Source: Elephas maximus indicus (lineage: Eukaryota > Chordata > Mammalia > Proboscidea > Elephantidae). Taken from it: a stretch of 64,000 nt of DNA. Below are positions 34,090-45,595 of the stretch, one piece after another. The notes beneath the pieces were generated by a model. The model was not told where the DNA came from, ran no database searches, and saw only the letters and a program-made list of their open reading frames with translations. Position numbers and translations under genes: made by a program. Numbering within the stretch: the stretch's first letter is position 1; the number at the start of each line of letters is the position of its first letter. The stretch covers positions 9,622,501-9,686,500 of the forward strand of contig NC_064819.1 in the NCBI RefSeq assembly GCF_024166365.1. The letters are read 5' to 3'.

Positions 34090-34985
34090 CAAAAGGTGAA
34101 TAAGAACTTGTCCCCACTGTCACTCACTCTAAACCCTTCAGTGACTTCCCAATGCCTTCAAGACAAACACCAACTCCATACATAACAGCGAAGTTTACCA
34201 GGACCTTCACACGCAGACGCCCGCCTTCTCTGCCCTTCACTGGACCCCACCGCTACCACATGGCACTTGTTTTCATTTCCCCAACAGTGCCATGCTTCTT
34301 TTGCTTCCAAGTTTGTGCACATGCTCCTTCCTCTGCGTAGGACACTCTCCCCATCCCTTTTCTACTGCACTTTTGGCCTTGTCAACTCCCACCCATCCTT
34401 CAGGTCTCAGTGCAAATGTCTTATCCTCCAGATGCCTTCCCTGATCCTCCGAAGAAGGGTAAGGGGCCCTTTCTGTGTGCTCCCATTTCACCCTGTACTT
34501 ACCCAGCACTACTACGATCACACTGACTGCACCACTCTTACCCATCCCCATCTCTGCCTCATTCTAGGCTCTAGATGTTGTTATTGTTGTTAGCTACCAT
34601 TCCGTCAGCCCCAGACTCATGGTGACCCCATGTACAACAAAACGCTGTCAGGCGCTGCACCATCCCCATGAGCAGTTACAGATCAGACCATTTTGATCCG
34701 TAGGGTTTTTATTGGCTTATATTTGGAAGTACATTGCCAGACCTTTCTTCCTAGTCCATCTTAACCTGGAAGACCTGCTGAAATCTCTTCAGCGTCATAG
34801 CAACACGCAATCTTCCACTGGCAGATGTGCACTGGGAATTGAACCTGGGTCTCGTGCGTGGAAGGTGAGAATTCTACCACTGAGACTCTAGATGATCCCA
34901 GTCAACTCTGTGAGATCAGGAACTGAGTCTCCTCATTCATCTATATTGTCTCTGGTGCCTGGTGCTCATAAATACGTGTTAAGTG
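34090..34985 (+). mobile_element. L2 LINE 3' end, split by a SINE
   Basis: L2 3' motifs in order: cttcagtgacttcccaatgc, tttgtgcacatgctccttcc, ccttcaggtctcagtgcaaa, ccttccctgatcctcc, then after the SINE gtgagatcaggaactgagtc and gtgcctggtgctcataaata. The open frame at 34267-34593 crosses it and is incidental. Confidence 0.8.
34578..34885 (-). repeat. tRNA-Gly-derived AfroSINE, second SINE type
   Basis: Reverse orientation. Its head complements the tRNA-Gly promoter (cagtggtagaattctcacct on the minus strand). Perfect duplication ctctagatg at 34569-34577 and 34886-34894. Inserted into an L2 element. Confidence 0.8.
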
Positions 34986-35221
34986 AACACATGCCCAGAG
35001 AAGGGCAATGGCACTTGGGTCTGTGCGATGGTACAGTGGGGTGGAGGGGTGTGTTATGCGTGAATATTTTGCGCATACGTGTGCATCTGTCATGTCTATT
35101 TGAATCCAATGTTGGAAACTGTGAAGGGAGAGGAGGAATCCACTGCCCTGGATTCACAAGAAGGGCCTCTCAGGTGATATTAGAAGCGTGGCGCCGCTCT
35201 GTAGCTGAGATTTGAGCTTCG

Positions 35222-35335
35222 GATTGAGTATTCATTCTGCAACTAATAGTCCTGTGGTCTTAGGGAAATCATTACACTGTATAAATCACTATTTCCTTAT
35301 CTAAAAGACAGGAATAGGAATTAGACAAGATAATA
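35222..35335 (+). repeat. MIR fragment
   Basis: Pattern cttagggaaatcattacact, ctatttccttatctaaaaga. Confidence 0.55.
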
Positions 35336-35344
35336 TGTGCAAAA

Positions 35345-35505
35345 GGAAACCCTGGTGGTGTAACGGTTAAGAGCTATGGCTGCTAACCCAAAGGTCGGCC
35401 ATTCAAATCCACCCGGCGTTCCTTAGAAACCTATTGGGGCAGCTCTACTCTGTCCTTGGGGTTGCTATGAATAGGAATCGACTCAACAGCAACAGGTTTG
35501 GTTTA
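35345..35505 (+). repeat. AfroSINE
   Basis: Full-length forward copy. Flanks tatgtgcaaaa and acatgcaaaa suggest a duplication. Confidence 0.85.
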
Positions 35506-35518
35506 ATACATGCAAAAA

Positions 35519-36244
35519 GACTTTCAAAATTGAAAATGAATGCCATAATTATCCTACCCTGTAGACACTGTGCTCAGGAAGGCCTAAATGGCCCCAAAGG
35601 GCTATATTTATTGATATGCTGTTAACATGATGCCTCCTTGCAGGCATCACCCACTGCCATTTTGAGAAGGAAATCAGAAGAGCTGTCTTCCCTAACAATC
35701 CTGAGTGAAGCCCCATCAATACAGAACCTAGTCCTCACGAGGACCTCTGTGCAGACTTCATAGACCTTCGCCTGGTCTTCTCCTTGGTCGGATCAGAACC
35801 TGAATTTTTCAAGTTCATTGGAGGGTGATCTGTTTTCTGCAGCCAAGTCCAGAGGGGATGACTTTGTAAAGCTAAATGGCAATTTAATAATTTATCGTAG
35901 AGGCTCAACCTAGTCCAGAAGACATCACCCAACGCACAGTCCTTATGACTGCTGTTTGGAGCTTTATGAAAGCAGTCTGGGAACCCCTGGCAGCACATTC
36001 TTGAATCTCTGACATGGGGAGAGAAAGAGCTTCAGTTTGAGGTTGTGCACAAGCATGGTTAGCTGGCTGCTCTGGCTGCCTGCCACTGGCTGACATTAGG
36101 AAGAGACTTGCACGATGCCACCAGAAAGTCTGAAACAAATTTTATTTGGTTTGTAAAAGTGAGATCCAAGTTAATAGAAGGACAGAGAACGTGCCAAGAG
36201 GGAAGGAAAGAATTAAGAGTAACTTTTTTTTTAACCCTTAGAGG
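35519..36244. other. No gene seen
   Basis: Intronic and unique-looking. No exon or repeat recognised. Confidence 0.4.
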
Positions 36245-36370
36245 TCAGTTTATAAAATGCTTCCACCATCTCATTTGCTCTTTGGAATCTTGTGAGGTAG
36301 GTGAGGAATTACACTACCTGCTGGGTGGTAGGGACACTGAGGATCCCCAAAAGACACAGAGCTGGTAATG
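36245..36370 (-). repeat. MIR-type fragment
   Basis: Pattern gaatcttgtgaggtaggtga, acacagagctggtaatgcc. Confidence 0.45.
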
Positions 36371-36439
36371 CCAAATCTGTGACTTTCAACCACTCTGGCA
36401 GTAGGATGCAATGTCTGTGTGCATAGCACACATGTTTAA

Positions 36440-36640
36440 AACTCTGGATTAGGAATCAGGTGACCAGCGTATTAGCCATGTGACAGTGTGGGCTTTCCTT
36501 CATCTTTCTGATTTTCCTCAGCTTCCTCATCTGTAAAATGGGGATAACAATACCTGTCCTGCTTGCCTCATGTGTTAGGGATCTAACAAGATGATGGTCA
36601 TAAAAATAGTGTGCTTTGAAAATAGTGAACTGTTAAAGGA
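36440..36640 (+). repeat. MIR SINE
   Basis: Pattern cctcagcttcctcatctgta then aaatggggataacaatacct. Confidence 0.75.
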
Positions 36641-36823
36641 ATATAAAGCTTGATTAATTTTCAGTGTGGCACTGAGAGATACCTGTTTGAGAATAGCTTT
36701 TTGTAAGCAGAACTGTGATTTTAGGGTTGAATAAACTTAATACAGACTACAATAATCCAACAACCCCTAGCTCTTTGCCTAGACCCCAAAGCCTTCTATT
36801 TTCACACCTCCTCTTCTGTTTAT

Positions 36824-36931
36824 AAGGACCCCTGATGGTGCAGTGGTTAAGCACTCAGCTGCTAAATGAAAAGTTGGCAGTTCCAGCCCACCACCCACTC
36901 CACAGCAATGGGTTTGGTTTTGGTTTTTTGG
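36824..36931 (+). repeat. Internally deleted AfroSINE
   Basis: Head and B-box region joined directly to the tail (cacccactcc|acagcaatgggtttgg). About 60 bp of the middle is missing. Confidence 0.8.
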
Positions 36932-37126
36932 GTTCTGCTTATGGTCGACTGTGAGCATGAAGTAATCAAATTTCCAGGAAAGAAAGGCATCCCTGGCCAC
37001 TGCCTCTTCTCTCTGAAACCTCCGAATTGGAGTGGGCTCAAGTTCAAGGCTCTTTCTGAAATAGTTGCTTGGGGGCCCATGATTTAATCCTAAGAAACTG
37101 AGTTTGAGAGTTATATAAGTATACCA

Positions 37127-37294
37127 GAAAAAAAAAAAAAAAAACCATTGCCGTCCAGTCAATTCTGACTCATAGCGACCCTATAGGACAGAGTAGAACT
37201 GCCCCACAGGGTTTCCAAAGAGTGACTGGTGGATTCGAACTGCTGACCTTTTGGTTAGCAGCTGAGCTCTTAACCACTGCACCACCAGGGCTCC
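37127..37294 (-). repeat. AfroSINE
   Basis: Reverse copy with a 17-A run at its tail side. Paired closely with the next copy. Confidence 0.85.
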
Positions 37295-37310
37295 TACTTA
37301 AGTATTAAGA

Positions 37311-37475
37311 AAACAAAAACCAAACCCATTGCCATCGAGTCAGTTTCGACTGATAGCTACCCTAGAGGACAGAATAGAGCTGCCCCACAGATTTTCCAAG
37401 GAGCAGCTGATGGATTTGAACTGCTGACCCTTTGGTTAGCAGCCAAGCTTTTAACCACTGCACCACCAGGGCTCT
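37311..37475 (-). repeat. AfroSINE
   Basis: Second reverse copy, 16 bp after the previous one. Confidence 0.85.
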
Positions 37476-38097
37476 TAGTATAAATAACCTTAAATCTATG
37501 CTATGGTTTTCCCATAGCAGGAGCCACTGGGGGACCCGGAGGGTAGGGTCCCCTCTGCTTTCTTCGGTGGTGTTTGTTTTACATTATGGGGTAAAATTTG
37601 TCTGAACAAACTTCATGCTTAAAAAAAATGTTTGAAAACCACCGCTGCTTGAATCTGCAAGTCAGCACAACGTCTTTCCTAGTCTTACGGGTCACCCACC
37701 CAGCCAACTATTTATCTCTCACACCCCCTCTTCTCTCTGCTCTGCCTGACCGAACTAACACTTCCTGTCTGAGATCTGCCACCCTTAGGCTTGCCCTGAA
37801 ACCCCTCTGGGAAGTCCAGGTGTTTCTTTTGTTTTGCATTTTAGCATAAAACATTTCATAAAGAGCATGCAGAATCCATAAAGTCAGAACCTGGGCAAAA
37901 AAAATGGTCAGTACTGATATGCATGTATTGTTTTGTGTTGTATATGCAAAATGTCAATATTCAATAGGAACAGCAAAGAAATCAGGCAGAGATGAAGGGT
38001 TGACGTTACTGCAGCTTCTCTGGTTTCCGTGAATGGTGATCGGCCCTCCTACCATTAGGAAAGTGAATGTTTTTTATGTGGACACCAGCAACATAAA
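37476..38097. other. No gene seen
   Basis: Intronic. Weak L2-like similarity near 37660-37830. An open frame of 83 codons (37598-37849) is not recognised. Confidence 0.4.
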
Positions 38098-38099
38098 TA

Positions 38100-38285
38100 C
38101 AGTGAAGCCTGTGTGAGCCGGAACTTGATGGGACTGCCTGGTTTTTCCGGGTCTCTTAAGTTTTCTGCCTTTGACAGGGTGCAGTCTTACCGCTTCTCTC
38201 TAACTCACTTCCATGGAATATTTGAGTTTTTCTTATCTGACAGGATTCCGCCTCGCACAGGTTCCGGCCTTTGCAAGTTTTACTG
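38100..38285. mobile_element. Tigger/pogo-like MITE
   Basis: Inverted terminal repeats: the left end CAGTGAAGCC... and the right end read in reverse (CAGTAAAACT...) agree at 17 of 25 positions by eye, both reaching GCCGGAAC. Flanked by TA at 38098-38099 and 38286-38287, the duplication used by Tc1/mariner-Tigger elements. 186 bp, non-coding; the open frames crossing it are incidental. Confidence 0.7.
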
Positions 38286-38439
38286 TAATTTCTGGCCCTA
38301 CAGATGCTAGCCAACTAATGGGGGAGGGAAGGAGGAAAAGAAGAAAAGAGAGGAATAAGAAAAAGAAGAAGGCTAGGAAGGGAAGAATGGAATTGGAAGC
38401 TGGTACAGAAAAAGCACAATGTTACTTTAGAATTTTCGA

Positions 38440-38600
38440 AGCGGCCAATTTGGGTCAAAGCCCTGCCTTTGCTAATGGGGGACTGACTATGTGGCATTGA
38501 ATAAGATTCTTCTCTAGGCCTCAGTTTCCTTTTCTGCAATATAAGGATAAAATATTGCTTAGCTAGACCTCACAGGGATGTTGTGAGGGTCAGCTGAAGT
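38440..38600 (+). repeat. MIR SINE
   Basis: Pattern ctaggcctcagtttcctttt, ctcacagggatgttgtgagg. Confidence 0.7.
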
Positions 38601-40113
38601 GGTGAATATGAGAGGGGCTTTTTTGTGGATTGCAGTAAGAGGTCATTGTTATTCCACCCAGCTGAAGACTCTGTCATCATTTTTTCATTGTTCTTTGAAC
38701 AGATGGTCTGAGGGATTGGGATGGTTCTTTCAATCTAATTTTGGAGCTCTGAAACTAAACCCAGCTGTTTCTACAAAACTTTTCAAACGCTAGGCATTTT
38801 TAACTGGGTGAAATTCAGAATCTATGTAAATTTTCTCCATTGGAAACTCTTGAATGTGTAATAAGCATGATTTACAGATAGCATTTTTGACAGAGGGCTT
38901 GTACAATAATCTTTTATCAGAATGTTATCTGATAATTTGAGTTTTGCCTTAAATGTAATTTTCTACCCTGCAGACACAGGTCAGCTTGATTTTTCTAGAA
39001 TCTCACATTATTTAGCAAATTAAGGAAATATTCTACTTCCTGATCAACTTTGAGAATTTTTTAGCATTTAATCCAGTTTAATGAGCCTAAAGTAGTTAGT
39101 GACAGTTTCCTCTTTTCTTGGCTAAGTTAGCAAAATTCCGAAGGATAGATTATTTATGTATTTTCTTTAGACTGTCTCTCTAAAACAGCTGGAAATTCTA
39201 ATTGAATACTGTGAAATCAGTCTCTCAGTTATGGTTATTTTGAGTGAACATCCAAATGACTAACAAAAATTTAAAAACTAAGCTCTGCTAGTGTGGAATG
39301 CAGTAATAATTCAATGAACAAATATCTCTGGGAAAAAAATTTGAGAAGTGGTGCAAACAAGCTGGACTACATTCCAGTATTAGGTGGACATCCACCTCTT
39401 GGTCCACTGACCTGCTCATTTTTTTATATACAGGTCAGATCCCTTAAAAAAAAGTGCTTTTCAAAATAAGCAGCTATCTTGGGACTGATTGTTAGAAATT
39501 CTTCCCTTCTGCTGCCTTCTTTTGGACAATACCAAACAAACATTAACAACTGTGGAACAGATGTTCTAACTGGGGAAGATTCCAAAGCTGGGCTCAACAT
39601 ATCCCCAACCAGAACAAGACACCGACCACAGAGATTAATCTTCTCGTATGGGTGTTTTGAGATAAAAGCACCTTCTGGATTTCATCACATATTTTATAAA
39701 AATGCTCTCTAGAGGGTTTTTTTTTTTTTTTTTTAAGAACAGGATCAGGAAATTCTTCCATTTTGTGAGCCCAAGTACCATACAAATGCTTACGCTGGCG
39801 TTTTGATTTTAGGCACAGTAAACTGAAATGCTGTCTGTTCTGACACTATCATTTCTAAGTAAGATGATTGCTTGGCCGCCTTCTTTGACGTCGATGCAAG
39901 GTGTTAGGAAATCACTGCATATCGTAGCATGAAACATGTTCAGAAGTAACGTTTCCCTACATTCCATGAGTCACAGGATATCAAGGAAGACGGTTTCTTG
40001 TCTCAGCACCAACCCAAAGTCATGCCCAAACCAAACATCCTGCTCCCTATTTCACTGAACCAACAAATATTTGTAGAAATCCTAACATTTTCCTAATGCT
40101 GAAACATCTTATC
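38601..40113. other. Repeat-poor intronic block
   Basis: About 1.5 kb of AT-rich DNA without a recognised transposon. T run at 39717-39734. Short frames only. Confidence 0.4.
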
Positions 40114-40123
40114 TCCTGGCTCT

Positions 40124-40302
40124 GCCACTACAAGTTGCTATCGAGTTGACTCCTGGCGACCCCATGTGTGTCAGAGTAGAACTTTGCTCCATAAGGTTTT
40201 CAATGGCTGATTTTTTGGAAGTAGATTGCCAGGCCTTTCTTCTGAGGCATCTCTAGGTGGACTTGAACTGCCAACGCGGTGGAGCGCATTAAGGATTTGC
40301 AG
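40124..40302 (-). repeat. Diverged AfroSINE, older subfamily
   Basis: Reverse copy with a perfect duplication tcctggctct at 40114-40123 and 40303-40312, unexpected for such a diverged copy. Confidence 0.8.
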
Positions 40303-40312
40303 TCCTGGCTCT

Positions 40313-41473
40313 AGTAATCTTTAATTTTAAAAGTCTGAAAAGAACTATGAGGATTATCCCCCTCTGTGATCTGTTCTGGTGATCGGAACACAGGGTCATG
40401 AGGTTAGGGAGACTGAAGGGTTGTTAGGGGAAATCAATGAATCCATGAAGTCCAGGGTCTGGCCCTCGATGTAATGGGCGCTCCCATCTCATTCCCAGTG
40501 GAAAGTGCACAGCTTTCAGTAGGTGGAGAGGGGGTTAATAAAAAGCCCCCACGTGGTAAGATCTGAAAGAGAGATGAGATCAGCTAGGGATCTCCCCATG
40601 CAAGGGAAGAATCAAGGGAGGGGAATTTGAACCAACCAAGACATTCCCAAGCCCAAACAGAAAGTTCTCTGTATATGCGTTGGTAAATTCCACATCCACC
40701 ACGCAGAGAATTCTAGATTTCATTCTCATAACAGGAGCTTTGCCTTCTACCATAAACATAGGTCCTTGACACAATTTATGCTCCATCGACTATTTGAAGT
40801 ACGACATCTATGTTAGTGTTAGCTTACCTGAAGAATACTGTTGTATTGTCCCTTCTACCAGGTCCTCACCCAAGACTGAACGGTTCTCAAATCAAAGAAA
40901 ACCTGCTTTTATTTATTAATTGTGTATTGTCTGGTGCTATATAAGGATGCCTGGGGACACACAGCATGTAGACACAAGGCTTGCCTGATCTCCCGTTCCC
41001 TCACTATGGAAGAGGAATGGGTCCCAAATAAGGGGAGTACTTGATTGTTAGCATTCTCCAGCTCAAAACGAGCACAATCATCATTTGTTTGTGTTGAGAT
41101 ATAAAAACTGGTACCAACAACCTTGAGGCATACATAAACATGTTAAATTCATTTTGTTTATCTAATCTCTTGGCTTAGATAATGTTCCTGTTTGTAAAAA
41201 TAAAGCAAAGAAATGAAAAAAAAAAAAAAAACCCAACCTTTTCATGATGCTATTTTTTTTTTTATTCACTCCCTTCTCTCCTCGCCTAAGTAATTATGTT
41301 TACAAATGTATTCTTTCCTCTGCCATTAGAAGTTCCATTCCAGTCTTCTCCCCTTGAATCAGCATGTCCTTGCCAATCAGGAATTGGCTACACGTTTATC
41401 ATTTGTTTTTATGCATTCTAGAACTCAGATATTTTTCCCTTCTCTTGTCCACTGTGGTAAGCCGTTCACTCGT
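40313..41473. other. No gene seen
   Basis: Intronic. An A run lies near 41217-41231. No exon or repeat recognised. Confidence 0.4.
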
Positions 41474-41486
41474 ATTAAATGTCTAA

Positions 41487-41657
41487 ACCCCCCAAAAAAC
41501 CAAACCAGTTGCCATCAAGCCAATTCCGACTTATAGCGACCCTAAAGGACAGAGTAGAACTGCCCTATACCGTTTCCAAGGAGCACCTGATGGATTCCAA
41601 CTGCTGACCTTTTGGTTAGCAGCCGTAGCTCTTAACCAACAAGCCACCAGGGTTTCC
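41487..41657 (-). repeat. AfroSINE
   Basis: Flanks attaaatgtctaa and attaatgtctaa differ by one base of length. Confidence 0.85.
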
Positions 41658-42109
41658 ATTAATGTCTAAGACATATAAAAATTGCCCGTCTTCTTTTTTA
41701 ACTTCAACATATCCTTTTAAGTTATAGTAAATCTTTCTATTAATGAAATAATTGCTCGAGTACATCTTTTTTCACCCAGGACTGCCTCTTCAGCAAAGAA
41801 TAATCATTCATATATGTTTTTTAAATATATATTTAATATATATGTATTTTAAATATATTTAAATATTACATATACATTTAAACATCATTAAACATATCAG
41901 TGTTTAAATATTTTAATTTAAAATACACTGTCATCCTCATACAGAAGTTGTAAAATCCCCTGAATATCCTCCCATTTCACCTCTTTCTTTAAATGTTTTA
42001 GGAAAAAAATGGGGTATTTACATCCAAAGATGTAACATTTTGGTGGGTTTCCTTCCAGTGTTTTTCTTCTATGTTTATTTTCCACATACTTGTCATTATA
42101 CCATATATA

Positions 42110-42264
42110 AAAACCCGTCGCCATCCAGTCAATTCCGACTCATAGCAATCCTATAGAACAGAGTAGAGTTGCTCCATAGGGTTTCCAAGGAGTGGCTGGG
42201 GGATTCAAACTGCCAACATTTTGGTTAGCAGCCAAGCTCTAAACCACAGCGCCACCAGGGCTCC
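42110..42264 (-). repeat. AfroSINE
   Basis: Flanks ataccatatata (42098-42109) and ataccacgtacata (42265-42278). Confidence 0.85.
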
Positions 42265-42278
42265 ATACCACGTACATA

Positions 42279-42396
42279 ACCAAAAAACCAATATAGCGTC
42301 CCCATAGGACACAGTAGAACTGCCCCATAGAGTTTCCAAGGAGTGCCTGGCGAATTAGCAGCCGTAGCACTTAACCACTAGGCCACCAGGGTTTCC
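42279..42396 (-). repeat. Internally deleted AfroSINE
   Basis: Tail and middle of a reverse copy with the segment between gcctggcga and attagcagcc lost. It uses the duplicated target of its neighbour, with a third target copy tactacatacata at 42397. Confidence 0.8.
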
Positions 42397-43025
42397 TACT
42401 ACATACATACATATGTAAATATATATCCTGCCTTCTCTCTTAACGTTATAATCTGAAATTTTTATTCATTATCAAACCTAACATATTATTTTAAGGCCCT
42501 GTAATATTTTATCGTATAAATATACAAGTTTATTTACCCACCCCCCAGTGATTGGACATTTAGATTGTTTACAAGTTCTTACTATAATAAATAAGGCCAC
42601 AATGAATATTTTGAGGCATATGGTTTTCTGTTATTTTATATTTCCTTGGAAAGGATTCCCAGAAATAAAATTACTGGGTCCAAAGGTGTATTTAAGTCAG
42701 GATGTTCTTGGCTCCTAGTGAAGGAACTCCGCGAAAAAACAAGGGAGGGTGAGGGGAGATATGGACCCATATAAGCAAATCTTGGCAAAGGTAAGGGTGG
42801 AACTGGCTTTAGCGAGCTGGACCCAGGGACTGGAATTTTAACTCTCTGACTTCCCCTTGTTTCTAGAATGGGGCAATAGCACTTATTTTACGGATATAAA
42901 AGAGAATAGACATAATGCATTAAAGTACCCAACCCACAGTGACAGCCCCCACACCGTACCTTTTCATCTTAAACCATTTTTTGAGAGTCAAGAGCTTGCT
43001 TGTGAACTTGACTTACTCCTTATAA

Positions 43026-43200
43026 GGAGCCCTGGTGGTGCAGCGGTTAAGAGCCACAGCTGCAAACTAAAAGGTCCGCAGTTCGAATCCACCAGCTGCT
43101 CCTTGGAAATCCTGCGGGGCAGTTCTACTCTGTCCCTATGTATAGGGTCGCTATGAGTCCCCGTCAACTATACGGCAACGGTTTTTTTTTTTTTTTTTTT
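43026..43200 (+). repeat. AfroSINE with T-run tail
   Basis: Forward copy ending in a run of about 19 Ts, with ctatgtatagggtcgctatg in place of the usual tcctatagggtc. Confidence 0.85.
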
Positions 43201-43399
43201 AACTCCTCGTGGCACATTTGCTCACTGGCCATCTCGTGTTCCAGAAGGATGTACTTCCCTGTGCCGCCCTTGCAAGCCACCAGCTCCCCAGCCCGCCTTT
43301 GTTCCCACTCCTACAGCTCTGCCCAACTTGCTGGGAGCCCACCAACGTGCCGAGAGGCCCAGGGTGAAAACAAAGGAATCTCTGATGGAGAAATGGCCA

Positions 43400-44175
43400 G
43401 TCTGGGGACAGGCCGGGAAGGGGCGGTGCGCGGGGGTTCTTCCTTGGCTGAGGCCTCACGTCGCTGGTTTCCCTCAATGCCCTTCTTGCTCAGGGCCGGG
43501 CAATCAGACCCCCTTCCGTACCCGCCCCCCACATTCGCCTGTTGACCTGGGTTTAGGTGGTCTATGCCCAACCGGGCCCAGGAGGTGGGGGGTCCCCTGA
43601 ATACCTTCCCCTTTCCCCTCTTTCCACTCCCTTCATCCTCCTCGTTAAACTCCTGTTCCCAGCCCCGTTCCCCCACTTCCCGCGGCCTCTCTCCCAGCCA
43701 GGCAGAGAACCAAAATCTTCTCCAATCTGCCCTCGGATCCCGGTGCGCGCTCGCCCCTGCCCCTCTCCATCTCGGCGAGAAGGTTTATTCAGCTTGAATA
43801 ATTTGTGGGCCACGTTTTCTCTAAGCTCCCTCAAAAGAGAAAAATGACCCTCGTTCCTGTTTTGTGCGCCACGGCTTCCTCTCCCGCCACCCCCACCCAC
43901 GGCTTCTGATCCCCAGTCTCGGCTCAGGAACCCACCCCTGCGGCTGCGGGGAAAGCCCTTCGCCCCCGCGCCGCTTCCCGGACGCCCCAGCCGGCTGAGT
44001 CCCCGCACAATCCCCCCTGCCCCCAGCACCCTGGGGCCAGGAAGGAGCGCCTGCTTTGAGGAGTGGGGGAAGCCGGAGGCGGGGGTGGGGGTCCCAAGTC
44101 CTGACTTCAGCCCATAGCCGTGGTTTGCCCGGCACCTCGGAGACAGGTGGGTGGATGCCGGGCCGCCCAGGTACA
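43400..44175. promoter_or_regulatory. Intragenic CpG island
   Basis: CpG-dense, GC-rich block inside ARHGAP31 intron 1, bounded by an AfroSINE ending in a T run at 43200 and by AT-richer DNA after 44200. Several CpG clusters are visible (for example around 43425, 43680, 43740, 43925-44000, 44160). Plus-strand donor-like sites lie near its right edge (ACAG|GTGGGT near 44145, CCAG|GTACAG near 44170). Open frames exist on both strands (minus 43562-44029, plus 43557-43847) but show no recognisable domain. It could be an alternative first-exon promoter, an antisense RNA promoter or an enhancer-type island. Confidence 0.55.
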
Positions 44176-44278
44176 GAGGAAGACGATGTGAGCCTGCATA
44201 TCAAAGAGGGTTTTTATTTCAAACCATATCCAGGAAGATAAGAGAAAGGGAAGAAAAAGAGTATATTATGACTTGGGG

Positions 44279-44691
44279 TCCCTAAGTGGTGTAAACAATT
44301 AACACCCTGGGCTGCTAGCCAAAAGGGTGGAGGTTTGAGTCCACCCAGTGGCACCTTGAAAGGAAGGCCTGGTGCAGGGCTTCTGGAAATTCAGCCATTG
44401 AAGACCCTATGGAGAGTAACTGGAAAGGTTAGATAGGAAGGTTAGGGGGCAGTGAGTTTATATTAATGGGGAAGGAACAACTCAGAAAAGGAGGGTGAGA
44501 ATGGTTATACAACTTGAAGAATGTAATCAGTGTCACTGAGTTGTCGGTTGGTACAGGAACAGTGAAATTGCTGTAAGTTCAATGTATAGTCTCAACAACA
44601 ACAACAAAATGAAAGAAGAACATATGGAGCACAGTTCTAGTCTGATAGGAATGGGATCGGTGTGAGTTGGAGTTGACTCAGTGGCAACTTG
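44279..44691 (+). repeat. Older AfroSINE interrupted by an L1 tail
   Basis: Flanked by tattatgacttgggg (44264-44278) and tatcatgacttgggg (44692-44706). The SINE body is 44279-44414 and 44630-44691, with an L1 piece between. Confidence 0.8.
44415..44622 (+). mobile_element. L1 3' end inserted in an AfroSINE
   Basis: Ends tatacaacttgaagaatgta, cagtgtcactgagttgtcgg, then ctcaacaacaacaacaaaat. Target duplication tatggag at 44408-44414 and 44623-44629. Confidence 0.75.
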
Positions 44692-44799
44692 TATCATGAC
44701 TTGGGGACATTGTTGAAATTGCCTCATATGACATCTATTCAGAGAAGGAGGCAGATAGACAAGTGGCTGGAGCTAGCTTAGGCCTTGTGATCTGAGGCT

Positions 44800-44880
44800 G
44801 GGGCAATGGATGATCTGGGTCTCACCAGCTGTATGGCCTTGAGCAAGTCCTCTGAGTTTCAAGTTCTCTTACAATACTTT
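44800..44880 (+). repeat. MIR fragment
   Basis: Pattern accagctgtatggccttgag then caagtcctctgagttt. Confidence 0.55.
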
Positions 44881-45059
44881 AACAGAAAATTTCACTTTTG
44901 TGGTTCGCATTCTTGTTTCTAAAGAGAGTAATTAGTTTCACTGTGTAAGAGAGATCCTTTTTGTTCACTCCTCCTTGCCTCTTAGTTACATTTCTGGTTT
45001 ATGTTCAGGCTGTTAATACTGTCTCTGTATTTCCTCTTCTCTCCTCCTATTCATTCCCT

Positions 45060-45140
45060 GGGAGTCCCTAGATGGTACAAACAGTTATACCTTGGGCTGC
45101 TGCTAGCCGAAAGGTTGGAGGTTGGAATCCCTGGGGAGAA
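45060..45140 (+). repeat. Truncated old AfroSINE head
   Basis: tRNA-related head (ggagtccctagatggtacaa, gaaaggttggaggttggaat) only; the tail is absent. Confidence 0.6.
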
Positions 45141-45423
45141 TGGAGAGATATGTTCTCTAGGGAGACAGAGAGGGCGCACTCCTGAATGAAAAAGAAAAGC
45201 TAGTGCTGGGAACCCTTGGCTACATATAATATGAAGGCTCCCACCATCCTGGCTTCAGAAGGAAGGATGAAACTCCCTTCAGGCCTAGTGTCCTAGGACT
45301 CTGTTATCTGTATTATTAGATCGTTCCTATCTTCTTTCTTGTCCCCTTTTTAGAGTATACCGCCTTCTTTAGCCCTCTCCCCATCTCCAGGACACTATTT
45401 TCTCAACTCATTTCAATTCCTCC

Positions 45424-45595
45424 TGTTGTTCTTACTATGCTGTCGAGTCTGTTCCAGCCCATGGTGACCCCATATGTTACAGAGTACAACTCCTCTACAG
45501 GGTTTCCTTGACCCAGTGACCGCTGGCTGGGTTTGAACCACTGACCTTTCAGTACCAGCTGAGTGCCAACTGTTTGCTTCACTCAGGGACCTTCA
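45424..45595 (-). repeat. Old AfroSINE
   Basis: Reverse copy: gctgtcgagtctgttccagc, agcccatggtgaccccatat, then tgggtttgaaccactgacct. Confidence 0.75.

Larger units (their letters stand above)
41930..42700 (-). mobile_element. Old L1 3' region, split by two SINEs
   Basis: Reverse L1 pattern, clearest after 42480: gattggacatttagattgtt, aataaggccacaatgaatat, aaaattactgggtccaaagg. The part before the SINEs is more diverged. Confidence 0.55.

Noticed and set aside
43562-44029. 155-codon minus-strand frame in the intragenic CpG island
   Set aside because: Gly/Arg-rich composition from GC content; no domain or start context.
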